Assembly (NCBI GenBank): GCA_017482345.1
Contig: JAFUNB010000022.1
Coordinates: 1 to 59,803, forward strand
Direction of reading: 5' to 3'
DNA from: Oscillibacter sp.
GTDB lineage: Bacteria; Bacillota; Clostridia; Oscillospirales; Oscillospiraceae
Length of the DNA stretch: 59,803 nt
Below are positions 24,131-33,093 of this stretch, in pieces (position 1 is the stretch's first letter; the number at the start of each line of letters is the position of its first letter). The translations under genes were made by a program, and so were the position numbers. The notes below the pieces were generated by a model. That model was not told the DNA's origin, made no database searches, and was given only the letters and a program-made list of their open reading frames with translations.

Positions 24131-26785
24131 ATGAAACTCATGGTCATTGACGGCAACAGCATCGTCAACCGCGCCTATTACGGAATCCGCCCCCTGACCA
24201 CACGGGACGGTCTATATACTCATGCCATTTTCGGCTTTCTGACCACGCTGCTGCGTCTGAAAAGTGAAGAGGAGCCGGACGCGCTGTGTGTCACCTTCGA
24301 CGTCCATGCGCCCACCTTCCGCCACCAGGCGGCAGAATCCTATAAGGCCACCCGCAAGGGCATGCCGGAGGAGCTGCAGATGCAGATGCCGGTGCTGAAA
24401 GAGGTGCTGGACAGCCTGAATATCCCCCGCTATGAGATGGCCGGCTGGGAGGCGGACGACCTGATCGGCACCATCTCCCGCAAGTGTGAAGCTGCCGGCT
24501 GGGACTGCGTGGTGGTCACCGGCGACAAGGACTCCCTCCAGCTGATTACCGACCACACCAAGGTGAAGCTGGTTTCCACCCGCATGGGCCAGACCACCAC
24601 CAAGGATATGGACGAGGCGGCCTTCCGGGAGCAGTACGGCTTTGCTCCCATCCACATGATCGACCTGAAGGCCCTCATGGGCGACACCTCCGACAACATC
24701 CCCGGCGTGCCGGGCGTGGGCGAAAAGACCGCCATGGGTCTGGTGCAGAAGTACGGCAGCATCGACGCGCTGTATGCCAAAATGCCGGACATCGAGGCCA
24801 AGCCCGCCGCCCTGCGCAAGCTGCAGGAGGGGGAGGAGAGCGCCCGCCAGTCCCATTGGCTGGCCACCATCGTCACGGACGCGCCGCTGGAATTTGTACC
24901 GGAGGAAAATCTGGTGCGCCAGCCTCTCGAAACTGCCTATCCGCTGTTTTTGAAGCTGGAATTCACGAAGCTCATCGAAAAATTCAACCTGCAGGCTGTG
25001 GAACAGTCTGTGGAACCTGTGCAGGAAAAAAACTTTACAGTGACTGCGCGGCAGGTGTTGTCGGAAAATGACGCCGCCGAACTGCTGGAGCTGTGGCGGA
25101 AAGCGGACTATGTGACCGTTATGGCTCTGCCGGACCTGACCGGCGTGATGGTGGACTGCGATATCAGCGACACCGAGGCTGTTTCCGCCGAGCTGTTCTT
25201 CGAAAAATACCAAGGAGACTGGAACGCGCTGCTGCGCGCGCTGTTCTCTGCTGACATCAAAAAGGTCACCCACGAGCTGAAGGACCTGATCCGCACCCTG
25301 CTGGCCAACGACCTGCCGGCGGAGGGCTTTATCTTCGACACAGCGCTGGCGGCCTACCTGCTGGACGCCACTGCCGGCAGCTATGCGCTGGACCGGCTGT
25401 TCGTGGCCTATTACAACGCGGAGCTGCCCAAGCCTGTCCATCTGGAGTCGGACGCATTCTCCCTGCTGGGGGACACCGTGCAGGCGGAGGCTGCCTTCCA
25501 CAGCTATACCTCTGCCGTGGACGCCCTGTATGAGACGCTGGCGCCCAAGCTGAAAGAGCAGGGCATGTGGGAACTGTTTGAAACGGCGGAGCTGCCCCTG
25601 TGCCGTGTGCTGGCAGAGATGGAGCTGGCCGGCTGCCGTGTGGATAAGGGCGCTCTGGTGTCCTTCGGCGAGATGCTGGCAAAGCGCATCACCGAACTGG
25701 AGACCTCCATTTACGATATGGCAGGGGAGACCTTCAACATCAACTCCCCCAAGCAGCTGGGCGAGATCCTCTTTGGCAAGCTGGGCCTGCCCCACGGCAA
25801 AAAGACGAAGACCGGCTGGTCCACCAACGTGGACGTGCTGGAGAAGCTGCGCTATGAGGCGCCGATCGTCAGTGCCGTGCTGGAATACCGCCAGTACGCC
25901 AAGCTGAAGTCCACTTATGCGGACGGCCTGCTGAAGACCATCGACGCCGATGGCCGCATCCGCACCAGCTTCCAGATGACCGTGACGGCCACCGGCCGTC
26001 TCAGCTCCACGGAGCCGAACCTGCAGAATATCCCCACCCGCACGGACCTGGGCAGTGAGATCCGCCGCATGTTCGTGCCGGAGGAGGGCTGCGTGCTGGT
26101 GGACGCGGACTACTCCCAGATCGAGCTGCGCCTGCTGGCCCATATCTCCGGCGACGAGAATATGAAAAACGCCTTCCTCTCCGGCGGCGATATCCATACC
26201 GCTACGGCGGCGCAGGTGTTCCATGTTGCGCCGGAGGATGTGACGCCGGACATGCGACGCAGCGCCAAGGCGGTGAACTTCGGCATCGTATACGGAATCT
26301 CCGCCTTCTCCCTGTCTCAGGACATCGGCGTGTCTGTGGCGGAAGCCAAGGCCTATATGGCGGCCTATTTCGCAACCTTCCCCGGCGTCCGCACCTACAT
26401 GGACGCTGTGGTGGAAACGGCAAAGGAGACCGGCTATGTGGAGACCATTCTCCATCGCCGCCGGAATCTGCCGGAGCTGACTTCCTCCAATCATAACCTG
26501 CGTGCCTTCGGCGAGCGGGTGGCGCTGAACATGCCCATTCAGGGCACGGCGGCAGACGTGATGAAGCTGGCCATGGTGGCTGTGTGGAAGCGTCTGCGCA
26601 GCGAGGGCCTGCAGGCCCGTCTGGTGCTGCAGGTCCACGACGAACTGATCGTGGAGTGTCCGGAGTCTGAGGCTGAGACCGTCTCCCGCCTGCTGGCGGA
26701 GGAGATGGAGCGGGTGGCGGAGCTGTCCGTACCCCTGACCGCCGAGGCCCACTGGGGCCGCAACTGGCTGGAGGCCAAGGGATGA
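24131..26785 (+). CDS. polA: DNA polymerase I
   Basis: An 884-residue PolA, normal length. Residues 1-~290 form the 5'-3' exonuclease (MVIDGNSIVNRAYYG, GDTSDNIPGVPGVGEKTA). The middle (about 310-480) has the 3'-5' exonuclease fold, but the first catalytic D-x-E is not visible (MALPDLTGVMVDCD), so proofreading is probably lost, as in Bacillus and Thermus Pol I. The polymerase part has motif A DADYSQIELR, motif B RRSAKAVNFGIVYG and motif C VHDEL. It fills gaps and removes Okazaki primers. The stop overlaps the next ATG by 4 bp. Confidence 0.97.
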   Translation: MKLMVIDGNSIVNRAYYGIRPLTTRDGLYTHAIFGFLTTLLRLKSEEEPDALCVTFDVHAPTFRHQAAESYKATRKGMPEELQMQMPVLKEVLDSLNIPRYEMAGWEADDLIGTISRKCEAAGWDCVVVTGDKDSLQLITDHTKVKLVSTRMGQTTTKDMDEAAFREQYGFAPIHMIDLKALMGDTSDNIPGVPGVGEKTAMGLVQKYGSIDALYAKMPDIEAKPAALRKLQEGEESARQSHWLATIVTDAPLEFVPEENLVRQPLETAYPLFLKLEFTKLIEKFNLQAVEQSVEPVQEKNFTVTARQVLSENDAAELLELWRKADYVTVMALPDLTGVMVDCDISDTEAVSAELFFEKYQGDWNALLRALFSADIKKVTHELKDLIRTLLANDLPAEGFIFDTALAAYLLDATAGSYALDRLFVAYYNAELPKPVHLESDAFSLLGDTVQAEAAFHSYTSAVDALYETLAPKLKEQGMWELFETAELPLCRVLAEMELAGCRVDKGALVSFGEMLAKRITELETSIYDMAGETFNINSPKQLGEILFGKLGLPHGKKTKTGWSTNVDVLEKLRYEAPIVSAVLEYRQYAKLKSTYADGLLKTIDADGRIRTSFQMTVTATGRLSSTEPNLQNIPTRTDLGSEIRRMFVPEEGCVLVDADYSQIELRLLAHISGDENMKNAFLSGGDIHTATAAQVFHVAPEDVTPDMRRSAKAVNFGIVYGISAFSLSQDIGVSVAEAKAYMAAYFATFPGVRTYMDAVVETAKETGYVETILHRRRNLPELTSSNHNLRAFGERVALNMPIQGTAADVMKLAMVAVWKRLRSEGLQARLVLQVHDELIVECPESEAETVSRLLAEEMERVAELSVPLTAEAHWGRNWLEAKG

Positions 26786-27666
26786 AAGAGAAACTGATCG
26801 TTCTGCTGGCCGTTGTGGGTGGCTCCCTGGCCGGCGCCTTTGTCCGCTTTGCGGACGCCCCGGCGGCGGTGCTGGTGGTGTGGCGCATGGCTCTCAGCGT
26901 GCTGATTTTGCTGCCGGGTCTCTGGCGGGACCGGGTGCAGTTCTCCGCCATGACGAAAAAGGTCTGGCTCCTGTGCGCCGTCAGCGGCGCGTCGCTGGGC
27001 CTGAGCTTCGTCACCTTCTTCGAGGCGGTGAAATACACGTCCCTCTCCGCCTGCGCGGTACTGGTGAATATGGAGGTGCTGTTCGTGGCCCTCATCACCG
27101 TGGCGGTGTTCCGCCAGCGGCTGGGGGGGAAGAAATGGGCGGCCATCCTCCTGGCCTTCGGCGGTGCGGTGGTCATTGCGCTGGCGGACGGCGCCTCCGG
27201 CGGCGGCTCCAACGCCCTGCTGGGTGACGCGCTGGCCACGCTGTCTGCGGTTCTGGCCGCCGTCTACACGGTGTCCGGTTCCATCTGCCGCAAATCTCTG
27301 GGCACGACGGTGTATACCTGCCTCATCTACTTCTTCGCCATGCTGGCCGCGGCGGTGCCGGTCATCGCCAGCGGCACGCCACTGCTGGGCTACGGCGTGG
27401 TGAATTATCTGGTGGTTCTGGGCCTGGTGGTGTTCTGCACCTTCCTGAGCCACAGCCTGTTCAGCTGGAGTCTGAAATACCTGCCGCCTGCCTTTATTTC
27501 CACCATGAAGCTGCTGGATCCCCTGTGCGCCACGCTGTGGGCGCTGGTGCTGTTCCGTGAAGTGCCCGGCGGGCTGGTGCTGCTGGGCGGCGTCATCGTC
27601 ATCGCCGGCGTGCTGCTGTACAGCCGCGCTGTCCCGGCGGCGCAGAAGACGGAGGCTGGCGAATGA
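26782..27666 (+). CDS. EamA/DMT-family transporter (first copy)
   Basis: A 294-residue protein with ten predicted membrane helices in two EamA halves. Motif-like pieces are VRFADAPAAVLVVWRMALS and LLDPLCATLWALVLFREVPG near the end of the second half. The family exports amino acids, nucleosides or other metabolites; the substrate here is unknown. ATGA overlaps join it to polA upstream and to its paralogue downstream. Confidence 0.87.
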   Translation: MKEKLIVLLAVVGGSLAGAFVRFADAPAAVLVVWRMALSVLILLPGLWRDRVQFSAMTKKVWLLCAVSGASLGLSFVTFFEAVKYTSLSACAVLVNMEVLFVALITVAVFRQRLGGKKWAAILLAFGGAVVIALADGASGGGSNALLGDALATLSAVLAAVYTVSGSICRKSLGTTVYTCLIYFFAMLAAAVPVIASGTPLLGYGVVNYLVVLGLVVFCTFLSHSLFSWSLKYLPPAFISTMKLLDPLCATLWALVLFREVPGGLVLLGGVIVIAGVLLYSRAVPAAQKTEAGE

Positions 27667-28520
27667 AGCGGCTGATCGTATTGTTGGGCGTGGCGGGCAC
27701 GTCCCTGTCTGCTGTGCTGGTCCGGTGGTCCACGGCACCTTCCATGGTGCTGGTGCTGTACCGGATGCTGTTTGCGTCGCTGCTGCTGGCACCGGCGGTA
27801 CTCCTGCGGAACCGGAAGGAACTGAAAAATCTGGACCGGCGGGACATCCTGCTGTGCCTTGCCAGCGGCGTGTTCCTGGGATTCCACTTTGCGGCTTATT
27901 TTTCCGCCCTGCGGTATACGGCCATTGCCTCGGCCGTGCTGCTGGTGGATCTGGAAGTGTTTTTCGTGGCGCTGTGCACGGTGTTGCTGTTCCGGCAAAA
28001 GCTGCCCGGCGCGGCCTGGATCGCCATCGTGCTGACCTTCGGCGGCAGCGTGCTGGTGGCCTTCGCGGACACCGGCATCGGCTCCGATCCCCTGCGGGGC
28101 AACGTCACCGCGCTGGCCGGCGCCTTCTGTATGGCGGTCTACACCATGATCGGCGCCGTCTGCCGCAAGCGGGTCAGTACATCGGTGTATACCTTCCTGG
28201 TCTACACCTGCGCGGCCCTGACGGTGCTGGCGGCCTCCCTGGTCAGCGGCGTGCCGCTGACGGGCCACGGGACCGTCAACTATCTGACGGCGCTGGGTAT
28301 GACGGTATTCTGCACCCTGCTGGGCCACAGCGTGTTCAGCTGGGGACTGAAATACCTGCCTGCCGCTTTTATTTCCACAGTCAAGCTGATGGAGCCGGTG
28401 TTCGCCTCTGTCTGGGGCTTGCTGCTTTTTGGCGAGGTGCCCGGCTGGATGGTCGTAACCGGCGGCGCTGTGATTATTTTTGGCATCGCTCTGTACGGCA
28501 GAGCGGTCTCCGATGAATGA
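27663..28520 (+). CDS. EamA/DMT-family transporter (second copy)
   Basis: A 285-residue, ten-helix EamA protein clearly paralogous to the preceding one (for example the shared SVFSWGLKYLPAAFIST and SLFSWSLKYLPPAFIST stretches). The tandem pair looks like an in-place duplication; they might work as a heterodimer or carry different substrates. Start ATG overlaps the previous stop by 4 bp. Confidence 0.87.
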   Translation: MKRLIVLLGVAGTSLSAVLVRWSTAPSMVLVLYRMLFASLLLAPAVLLRNRKELKNLDRRDILLCLASGVFLGFHFAAYFSALRYTAIASAVLLVDLEVFFVALCTVLLFRQKLPGAAWIAIVLTFGGSVLVAFADTGIGSDPLRGNVTALAGAFCMAVYTMIGAVCRKRVSTSVYTFLVYTCAALTVLAASLVSGVPLTGHGTVNYLTALGMTVFCTLLGHSVFSWGLKYLPAAFISTVKLMEPVFASVWGLLLFGEVPGWMVVTGGAVIIFGIALYGRAVSDE

Positions 28521-28535
28521 GAAAGGAAGATCGAT

Positions 28536-29021
28536 ATGGATACGAACAAGTCTGTGCGGATCGTACCGATGAACGCGGACCATCTGGATGAGCTGGTGGA
28601 GCTGGAGCGCATCTGCTTCTCCACCCCCTGGTCCCGCAATATGCTGGCGGAGGAGCTGGACAATGCCTGCTCCGCCTTCCTGGTGGCCGAGGACGCAAAC
28701 GGCAAGGTGGTCGGCTACGCCGGACTGCAGGTGGTGCTGGACGAGGGCTACATTGCCAACGTGGCCGTGTTCCCCGAGTATCGCCGCCAGGGCGTTGCCG
28801 CCCAGCTGCTGCAGGTGTTCATGAACTTTGCCGAGGCCAACCGTCTGGCGTTCCTGACGCTGGAGGTCCGTGCCTCCAACCAGGCGGCCATCGCCCTGTA
28901 TGCCAACCGCGGCTTCGAGGAAGTGGGCCGCCGGAAGAATTACTACGAGCATCCTAAGGAGGATGCCATCATCATGACGAAGGAGTTTGCCCCCGATGGA
29001 GCTGAGGATCCCAACGCCTGA
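28536..29021 (+). CDS. rimI: Ribosomal protein alanine acetyltransferase-like GNAT
   Basis: A 161-residue RimI-type acetyltransferase (VFPEYRRQGVAAQLL acetyl-CoA loop, LEVRASNQAAIALYANRGFE). It lies close to tsaD, the classic rimI-tsaD arrangement. In E. coli RimI acetylates ribosomal protein S18; in many Firmicutes the target is unproven. An AAAGGAAG site precedes ATG 28536. Confidence 0.88.
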   Translation: MDTNKSVRIVPMNADHLDELVELERICFSTPWSRNMLAEELDNACSAFLVAEDANGKVVGYAGLQVVLDEGYIANVAVFPEYRRQGVAAQLLQVFMNFAEANRLAFLTLEVRASNQAAIALYANRGFEEVGRRKNYYEHPKEDAIIMTKEFAPDGAEDPNA

Positions 29022-29592
29022 ACAACTGCGCAAGATTTACGAGACCGACATGAAGGAGGCCTTTCCGGCGGCGGAGCTGAAGCCGCTGGCGGCCATTGAG
29101 AAGATGTGGCGGGAGGGCTGGTATAAGCCCTATTGCCTGTATGACGATGACGGCGCCGGCCCCATCGGCACGGCTTTCCTCTGGCTGGGCCATCCCGGTT
29201 GGGCGCTACTGGACTACCTGTGCGTCTCCGCCGGGTGGCGGAACGACGGCTTCGGCGGCGAGATCCTCCGGCTGCTGACCAAGGCGGAGCCGGGGGTGGT
29301 CATCTTCGGCGAGGCGGAGGCTCCCGTCCACGCCCCGGATCCCGCCATGGCGGAGCGGCGGCTGGGCTTTTACAAGCGCAATGGTCTGCGTACCGCCGGC
29401 TATGAGACGGAAATGTTCGGCGTCCACTACAAAACGCTGTATCTGGCAGACAGGGAAGTGGATGACGAGGTGCTGATGCGGGAGCATGAATTTGTCTACC
29501 GCAACAGCTTTACGGCGGAAAAGTACGCCAAGTACGTCCGCATCCCCTACGACCCGGAGCACCCCTGCGCGCAGGTGCCCTGGGATCAATGA
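28996..29592 (+). CDS. GNAT-like acetyltransferase
   Basis: A 198-residue protein resembling GNAT acyltransferases (LLDYLCVSAGWRNDGFGGEIL as the CoA-binding strand-loop, ERRLGFYKRNGLRTAGYETE). It overlaps rimI by 26 bp; ATG 28996 has AAGGAG 10 bp upstream. The C-terminal 40 residues (MREHEFVYRNSFTAEKYAKY) are outside the core. Substrate unknown; position between rimI and tsaD suggests co-expression only. Confidence 0.78.
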   Translation: MELRIPTPEQLRKIYETDMKEAFPAAELKPLAAIEKMWREGWYKPYCLYDDDGAGPIGTAFLWLGHPGWALLDYLCVSAGWRNDGFGGEILRLLTKAEPGVVIFGEAEAPVHAPDPAMAERRLGFYKRNGLRTAGYETEMFGVHYKTLYLADREVDDEVLMREHEFVYRNSFTAEKYAKYVRIPYDPEHPCAQVPWDQ

Positions 29593-29614
29593 GAGAAAGA
29601 AGGGAAGTTGCCCG

Positions 29615-30622
29615 ATGAAAATACTGGCTTTTGAATCCTCCTGCGATGAGACCGCCGTGGCCGTGGTCGAGGACGGTCGAAAGGTCCTCTCTGACGCCAT
29701 TGCCTCTCAGGTGGATATCCACGCCTTGTACGGCGGCGTGGTGCCGGAGATCGCCTCCCGCAAGCATGTGGAGGTCATTGCGGCGCTGACGGAGCAGGCG
29801 CTCCGGGAGGCCGGCTGCACCCGCAAGGATATCGACGCTGTGGCGGCCACCTATGCCCCCGGCCTCATCGGCGCGGTGCTGGTGGGATTGAGCTTTGCCA
29901 AATCCATGGCCTTCTCCCTGGGCGTGCCCCTGATCCCGGTGCATCACATCCGGGGCCATATCGCCGCCAACTATCTGGCTTTCCCGGATCTGGAGCCGCC
30001 CTTCCTGGCGCTGGCCATCTCCGGCGGCAATACCCTCATCATCGACGTGCGGGACTATACGGACATGGTCATTCTGGGCGCCACCCGGGACGACGCGGCC
30101 GGCGAGTGCTTTGATAAGGCGGCCCGTGTGCTGGGCCTGCCCTATCCCGGCGGCGCGCCCATGGACAAGCTGGCCCAGCAGAGCGCGGGCGGCGTTTACC
30201 AGCTGCCCCACGCCCAGGTTAGCGGCGCGGAGCTGGACATGAGTTTCTCCGGCCTGAAGACGGCGGTGGTCAATCTGGGTCACCACGCCAAGCAGGTGGG
30301 GGAGGAGCTGGACCGTGCCGCTCTGGCCCGGGACTTTGCCCAGGCCGTCAGCGACGAGCTGGTGCCCCGCGTCATGAAGGCTGCGCAGATGACCGGCCGC
30401 AAGACCATCGTCGCCGCCGGCGGCGTGGCGGCAAACTCCGTCATCCGGGCGGATCTGGAGCGCGCCTGTGTTGCTCAGGGCTGCCAGCTGTACCTGCCCC
30501 CGCTGCGCCTTTGCGGCGACAACGGCGCTATGATCGGCGCTCAGGGCTACTATGAATATCTGGCTGGTAACACGGCGGGTATGGAGCTGAATGCCTACGC
30601 CACCCGGGATATCGCGGAATAA
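29615..30622 (+). CDS. tsaD: tRNA N6-threonylcarbamoyladenosine synthase subunit
   Basis: A 335-residue TsaD/Kae1 protein: ASKHA fold with ESSCDETAVAVVEDG at the N-terminus, the metal-binding HHIRGHIAANY (about residue 110) and GGVAANSVIRADL near 270. Together with TsaB and TsaE it transfers the threonylcarbamoyl group to A37 of ANN-decoding tRNAs. tsaB and tsaE are not in the window. ATG 29615 is supported by AAGGGAAG upstream. Last gene of the polA-tsaD run. Confidence 0.96.
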   Translation: MKILAFESSCDETAVAVVEDGRKVLSDAIASQVDIHALYGGVVPEIASRKHVEVIAALTEQALREAGCTRKDIDAVAATYAPGLIGAVLVGLSFAKSMAFSLGVPLIPVHHIRGHIAANYLAFPDLEPPFLALAISGGNTLIIDVRDYTDMVILGATRDDAAGECFDKAARVLGLPYPGGAPMDKLAQQSAGGVYQLPHAQVSGAELDMSFSGLKTAVVNLGHHAKQVGEELDRAALARDFAQAVSDELVPRVMKAAQMTGRKTIVAAGGVAANSVIRADLERACVAQGCQLYLPPLRLCGDNGAMIGAQGYYEYLAGNTAGMELNAYATRDIAE

Positions 30623-30630
30623 AGACCACA

Positions 30631-30659
30631 AAACGGCTGCCGATCCGGCGGCCGTTTTT
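30631..30659 (+). terminator. Terminator of the polA-tsaD run
   Basis: A 12-bp stem AAACGGCTGCCG / CGGCGGCCGTTT (one T-G pair) followed by T5. Confidence 0.88.
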
Positions 30660-31200
30660 GCATATGTGCTGTATAGAAAAATGCATGTAAAGGGAATGAA
30701 CTTGCTTTTTTTGAAGCGCGGGTGTTAAAACTCTGCAAAAACGTACTTGTCCAGAGGAAATTTGAAAAATAAACGGAGAAAGTTTAGAAATCAAAAATGT
30801 TATGTAAAATAAAAGGCGATTTTTAATTTTTGGAAAACTTCAATTCCGGACGATAACATATTTTCCCAAAAACGGACAAAAGTCTTGTGTACCAACGATT
30901 TGGAAGGTGTTGAAAACTCTGTGGAAAATGTGAATAACTGTTGGTAAAGGCATCTTACAGATTCGGTTATGTCAAGAAAAAATAACCTCGAAAAAGCTAT
31001 GGACAGAGGGGAGAAGGAAAAATCTGGACGAAAAATGCCGTAATAGAAAGACATATGTCCTTTGTTTATCCGTAGAGAGTGGTCAAATATGGATGCAAGT
31101 ATTATTTTTGCTGAAAAGCGCTGAAATTATTTTTGCAGGATTACTTGCAATAATACAATTTGTATTATTCGCTTCGAGGGTGAAAACATGAGAAATGGGT
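30660..31200. other. AT-rich non-coding stretch with DnaA-box-like 9-mers
   Basis: About 540 bases far richer in A+T than the rest of the window and without a credible gene. Three 9-mers in one orientation lie almost head to tail: TGTGGAAAA (30920), TGTGAATAA (30929) and TGTTGGTAA (30939), with reverse complements matching TTATCCACA at 8, 8 and 7 of 9 positions. Weaker matches are TTGTCCAGA (30747) and TTATCCGTA (31066). A degenerate dyad ACTTGCAATAATAC...GTATTATTCGC lies near 31143. Confidence 0.4.
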
Positions 31201-31201
31201 G

Positions 31202-31230
31202 TTGACGCTCGGGAAAAAATATGGTATCAT
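31202..31230 (+). promoter_or_regulatory. Promoter of the tRNA-Thr transcript
   Basis: TTGACG (31202-31207), a 17-bp spacer and TATCAT (31225-31230) with a TGG extension. Confidence 0.8.
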
Positions 31231-31240
31231 CTACGGTGGT

Positions 31241-31313
31241 CAAAAGAGAACGGCGAAAGCCGTCTTTTGTTTACCGGTACGGATCTGCCGGTCCTTCCGT
31301 TGTATCGGTAAAC
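31241..31313 (+). ncRNA. Structured leader upstream of tRNA-Thr
   Basis: Two hairpins follow the promoter: CAAAAGA...CGGC-GAAA-GCCG-TCTTTTG (31241-31269), and GTTTACCG (31269-31276) pairing with CGGTAAAC (31306-31313) with an inner ACGGA/TCCGT helix. Such a structured leader is unusual before a tRNA and could be a processing element or a separate small RNA. Confidence 0.45.
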
Positions 31314-31323
31314 AGTTGACTAT

Positions 31324-31411
31324 GCTGGTGTAGCTCAGTCGGTACGCCCTCCGCAGAGGGTGTGCAAGCGCGCAACCGCCAAAGGCGGCTCTTGGCGCGC
31401 TGCAGAGCAAC
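31324..31411 (+). pseudogene. Broken tRNA-Thr copy with a 60-nt hairpin insert
   Basis: Bases 31324-31344 are identical to the first 21 bases of the intact tRNA-Thr at 31440-31460, and about 8 bases upstream also match (TTGACYATG). After GGTA comes a 60-base insert (31345-31404) with strong hairpins (CCCTC-CGC-AGAGGG; GCGCGC..CCGCC-AAA-GGCGG..GCGCGC), then GAGCAAC, which resumes the tRNA D-arm sequence before it degenerates. It has no anticodon or T arm, so it cannot be a tRNA. Confidence 0.6.
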
Positions 31412-31439
31412 CCAGTGATTGATAGAACAACTTGACCAT

Positions 31440-31514
<75 letters not shown>

Positions 31515-31515
<1 letters not shown>

Positions 31516-31558
31516 CGTCGTCGCGGACGTCATATCGTTCGCGACGACGTTTTTATTT
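31515..31558 (+). terminator. Terminator of tRNA-Thr
   Basis: An 11-bp perfect stem ACGTCGTCGCG / CGCGACGACGT with a 14-nt loop and a T run; it begins at the last base of the tRNA CCA end. Confidence 0.9.
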
Positions 31559-31599
31559 ATAAAAACGTCACCGTTTACTCATTTTGTCGCTCCTCCTTT

Positions 31600-31650
31600 C
31601 CCAATGCGATCCGCTTCGCTGGGTTCGCATTGGGGTGAGATACCTTTTTT
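31600..31650 (+). terminator. Hairpin before galK
   Basis: CCCAATGCGA pairs with TCGCATTGGG around a 15-nt loop; T7 follows ten bases later. It may be a second terminator or part of a galK leader. Nothing else is seen between 31559 and the galK promoter. Confidence 0.45.
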
Positions 31651-31719
31651 TATGAGCGGTGAATCTGGTTTCTGGGGATCAAACTCTGTCACAGGTGTGG
31701 TGGAGTTTTTTGTTTTGTC

Positions 31720-31748
31720 TTGCGACGCCGCACAAAGCCTGTTACCAT
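31720..31748 (+). promoter_or_regulatory. Promoter of galK-galE
   Basis: TTGCGA (31720-31725), a 17-bp spacer and TACCAT (31743-31748). Confidence 0.55.
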
Positions 31749-31781
31749 AGAAGAAAAGAACCAATGTCTGGGGGTTAGACC

Positions 31782-33056
31782 ATGGAAGCTCTGTACGCCT
31801 GCCTGCTTGCAGGGAAACTGGATGACACGCTGCGCCGGCTGTACGGCGGGACGCAGTTGGAGTGTGCCCACAGCCGCTGTGAGTCCGTTCTCGCCGGCTT
31901 TGCCGACGCTTTTGGTACTCCGGCGGAGATGCTGTTCAGCGCCCCGGGCCGCACGGAGCTGGGCGGCAATCACACCGACCATCAGCGTGGCTGCGTGCTG
32001 GCCGCCGCTGTGGATCTGGACATTCTGGCCGCAGTGTCTCCCAACAAAAGCGGCGTCATCCGGGTCCGCTCGGAGGGCTACCCTGATATTGCGGTGAATC
32101 TGGGGGATCTGACGCCCAGAGCAGAGGAGCGGGGCACCTCGGCCGCCCTGATCCGGGGTGTGGCCGCCCGCATGAACGAACTGGGCTGCCCGATGCGGAA
32201 TACGGGACTGGATGCCTGTCTCATCTCAGATGTGCCTGGCGGCAGCGGCCTGTCGTCCTCTGCGGCTTTTGAGGTGCTTGTTGCAACGATGCTCAATGAG
32301 CTGTTCTGGGATGGCAGATGTACCCCTGTGGAGCTGGCCCAAATCGGCCAGTACGCGGAAAATGTGTATTTCGGCAAGCCCTGTGGTCTGATGGATCAAA
32401 CGGCCTCCGCTGTTGGCGGTGTGGTAGCCATTGACTTTGCTGATACAGAGTACCCTGTAGTGGAGCCTATCGCGCTGGATCTGGCGGCCCATGGCTATGC
32501 CCTGTGTATTCTGGATTCCGGAGCCGGCCACGCGGATCTGACGGCGGAGTACGCCGCCATCACTGAGGAGCTGAAAGCGGTCTGCCGCTGCTTTGATAAA
32601 GGCGTTTTACGGGAAGTGCCTGAAGCAGATTTCCTGGCTGCGCTGCCCCGAGTCCGGGCAGCTGCCGGCGACCGCGCGGCGCTCCGCGCCCTTCATGTCT
32701 ACGGGGAAAACCGCAGAGCCGTTGCAGAGGCCCGGGCTCTGCGCTCCGGCGATTTTGAGGAGTTCCTCCGTCTGGTGCGGGAGTCTGGCCGTTCCTCTGC
32801 CATGTATTTGCAGAACATCGTGCCTGCCGGACAGACAGAGCGACAGGAGTTGATGCTGACCATCGCCCTGTGTGAGCAGCTGCTGGGCGGCCGGGGTGCG
32901 GTCCGTGTCCACGGCGGCGGCTTCGGCGGTACGGTTCAGGCCTTTGTGCCGCTGGAGCTGCTGGAGTCCTTCAGGGGCGGTATGGAGGCCGTGCTGGGAG
33001 CGGGCAGCTGTCATGTGGTGCACATTCGCCCGGTGGGCGGCTGCCGGATCGTGTGA
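31782..33056 (+). CDS. galK: Galactokinase
   Basis: A 424-residue GHMP kinase. Signatures: galactose-binding GRTELGGNHTDHQRG (about residue 57), ATP-loop SDVPGGSGLSSSAAFE (about 148) and the C-terminal HGGGFGGTVQAFVP. It phosphorylates galactose at C1. In the first motif the usual GRvNLIGEHtDY is changed to GRTELGGNHTDHQ, so the sugar specificity could be relaxed; this variant is common in Clostridia. ATG 31782 has a GGGGG stretch upstream. galE follows 37 bp later; galT is not in the window. Confidence 0.9.
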   Translation: MEALYACLLAGKLDDTLRRLYGGTQLECAHSRCESVLAGFADAFGTPAEMLFSAPGRTELGGNHTDHQRGCVLAAAVDLDILAAVSPNKSGVIRVRSEGYPDIAVNLGDLTPRAEERGTSAALIRGVAARMNELGCPMRNTGLDACLISDVPGGSGLSSSAAFEVLVATMLNELFWDGRCTPVELAQIGQYAENVYFGKPCGLMDQTASAVGGVVAIDFADTEYPVVEPIALDLAAHGYALCILDSGAGHADLTAEYAAITEELKAVCRCFDKGVLREVPEADFLAALPRVRAAAGDRAALRALHVYGENRRAVAEARALRSGDFEEFLRLVRESGRSSAMYLQNIVPAGQTERQELMLTIALCEQLLGGRGAVRVHGGGFGGTVQAFVPLELLESFRGGMEAVLGAGSCHVVHIRPVGGCRIV

Positions 33057-33093
33057 TGGGGATGAAACAATGGATATAAGTGAGGGCATGAAC

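Noticed and set aside
30660-31200. Chromosomal replication origin
   Set aside because: DnaA-like 9-mers are present, but dnaA/dnaN/rpmH/rnpA are absent and the matches are imperfect; kept only as a low-confidence observation.
31324-31411. A second functional tRNA-Thr gene
   Set aside because: Only the first 21 bases and a D-arm fragment match; there is no anticodon or T arm, and a 60-base insert interrupts it.
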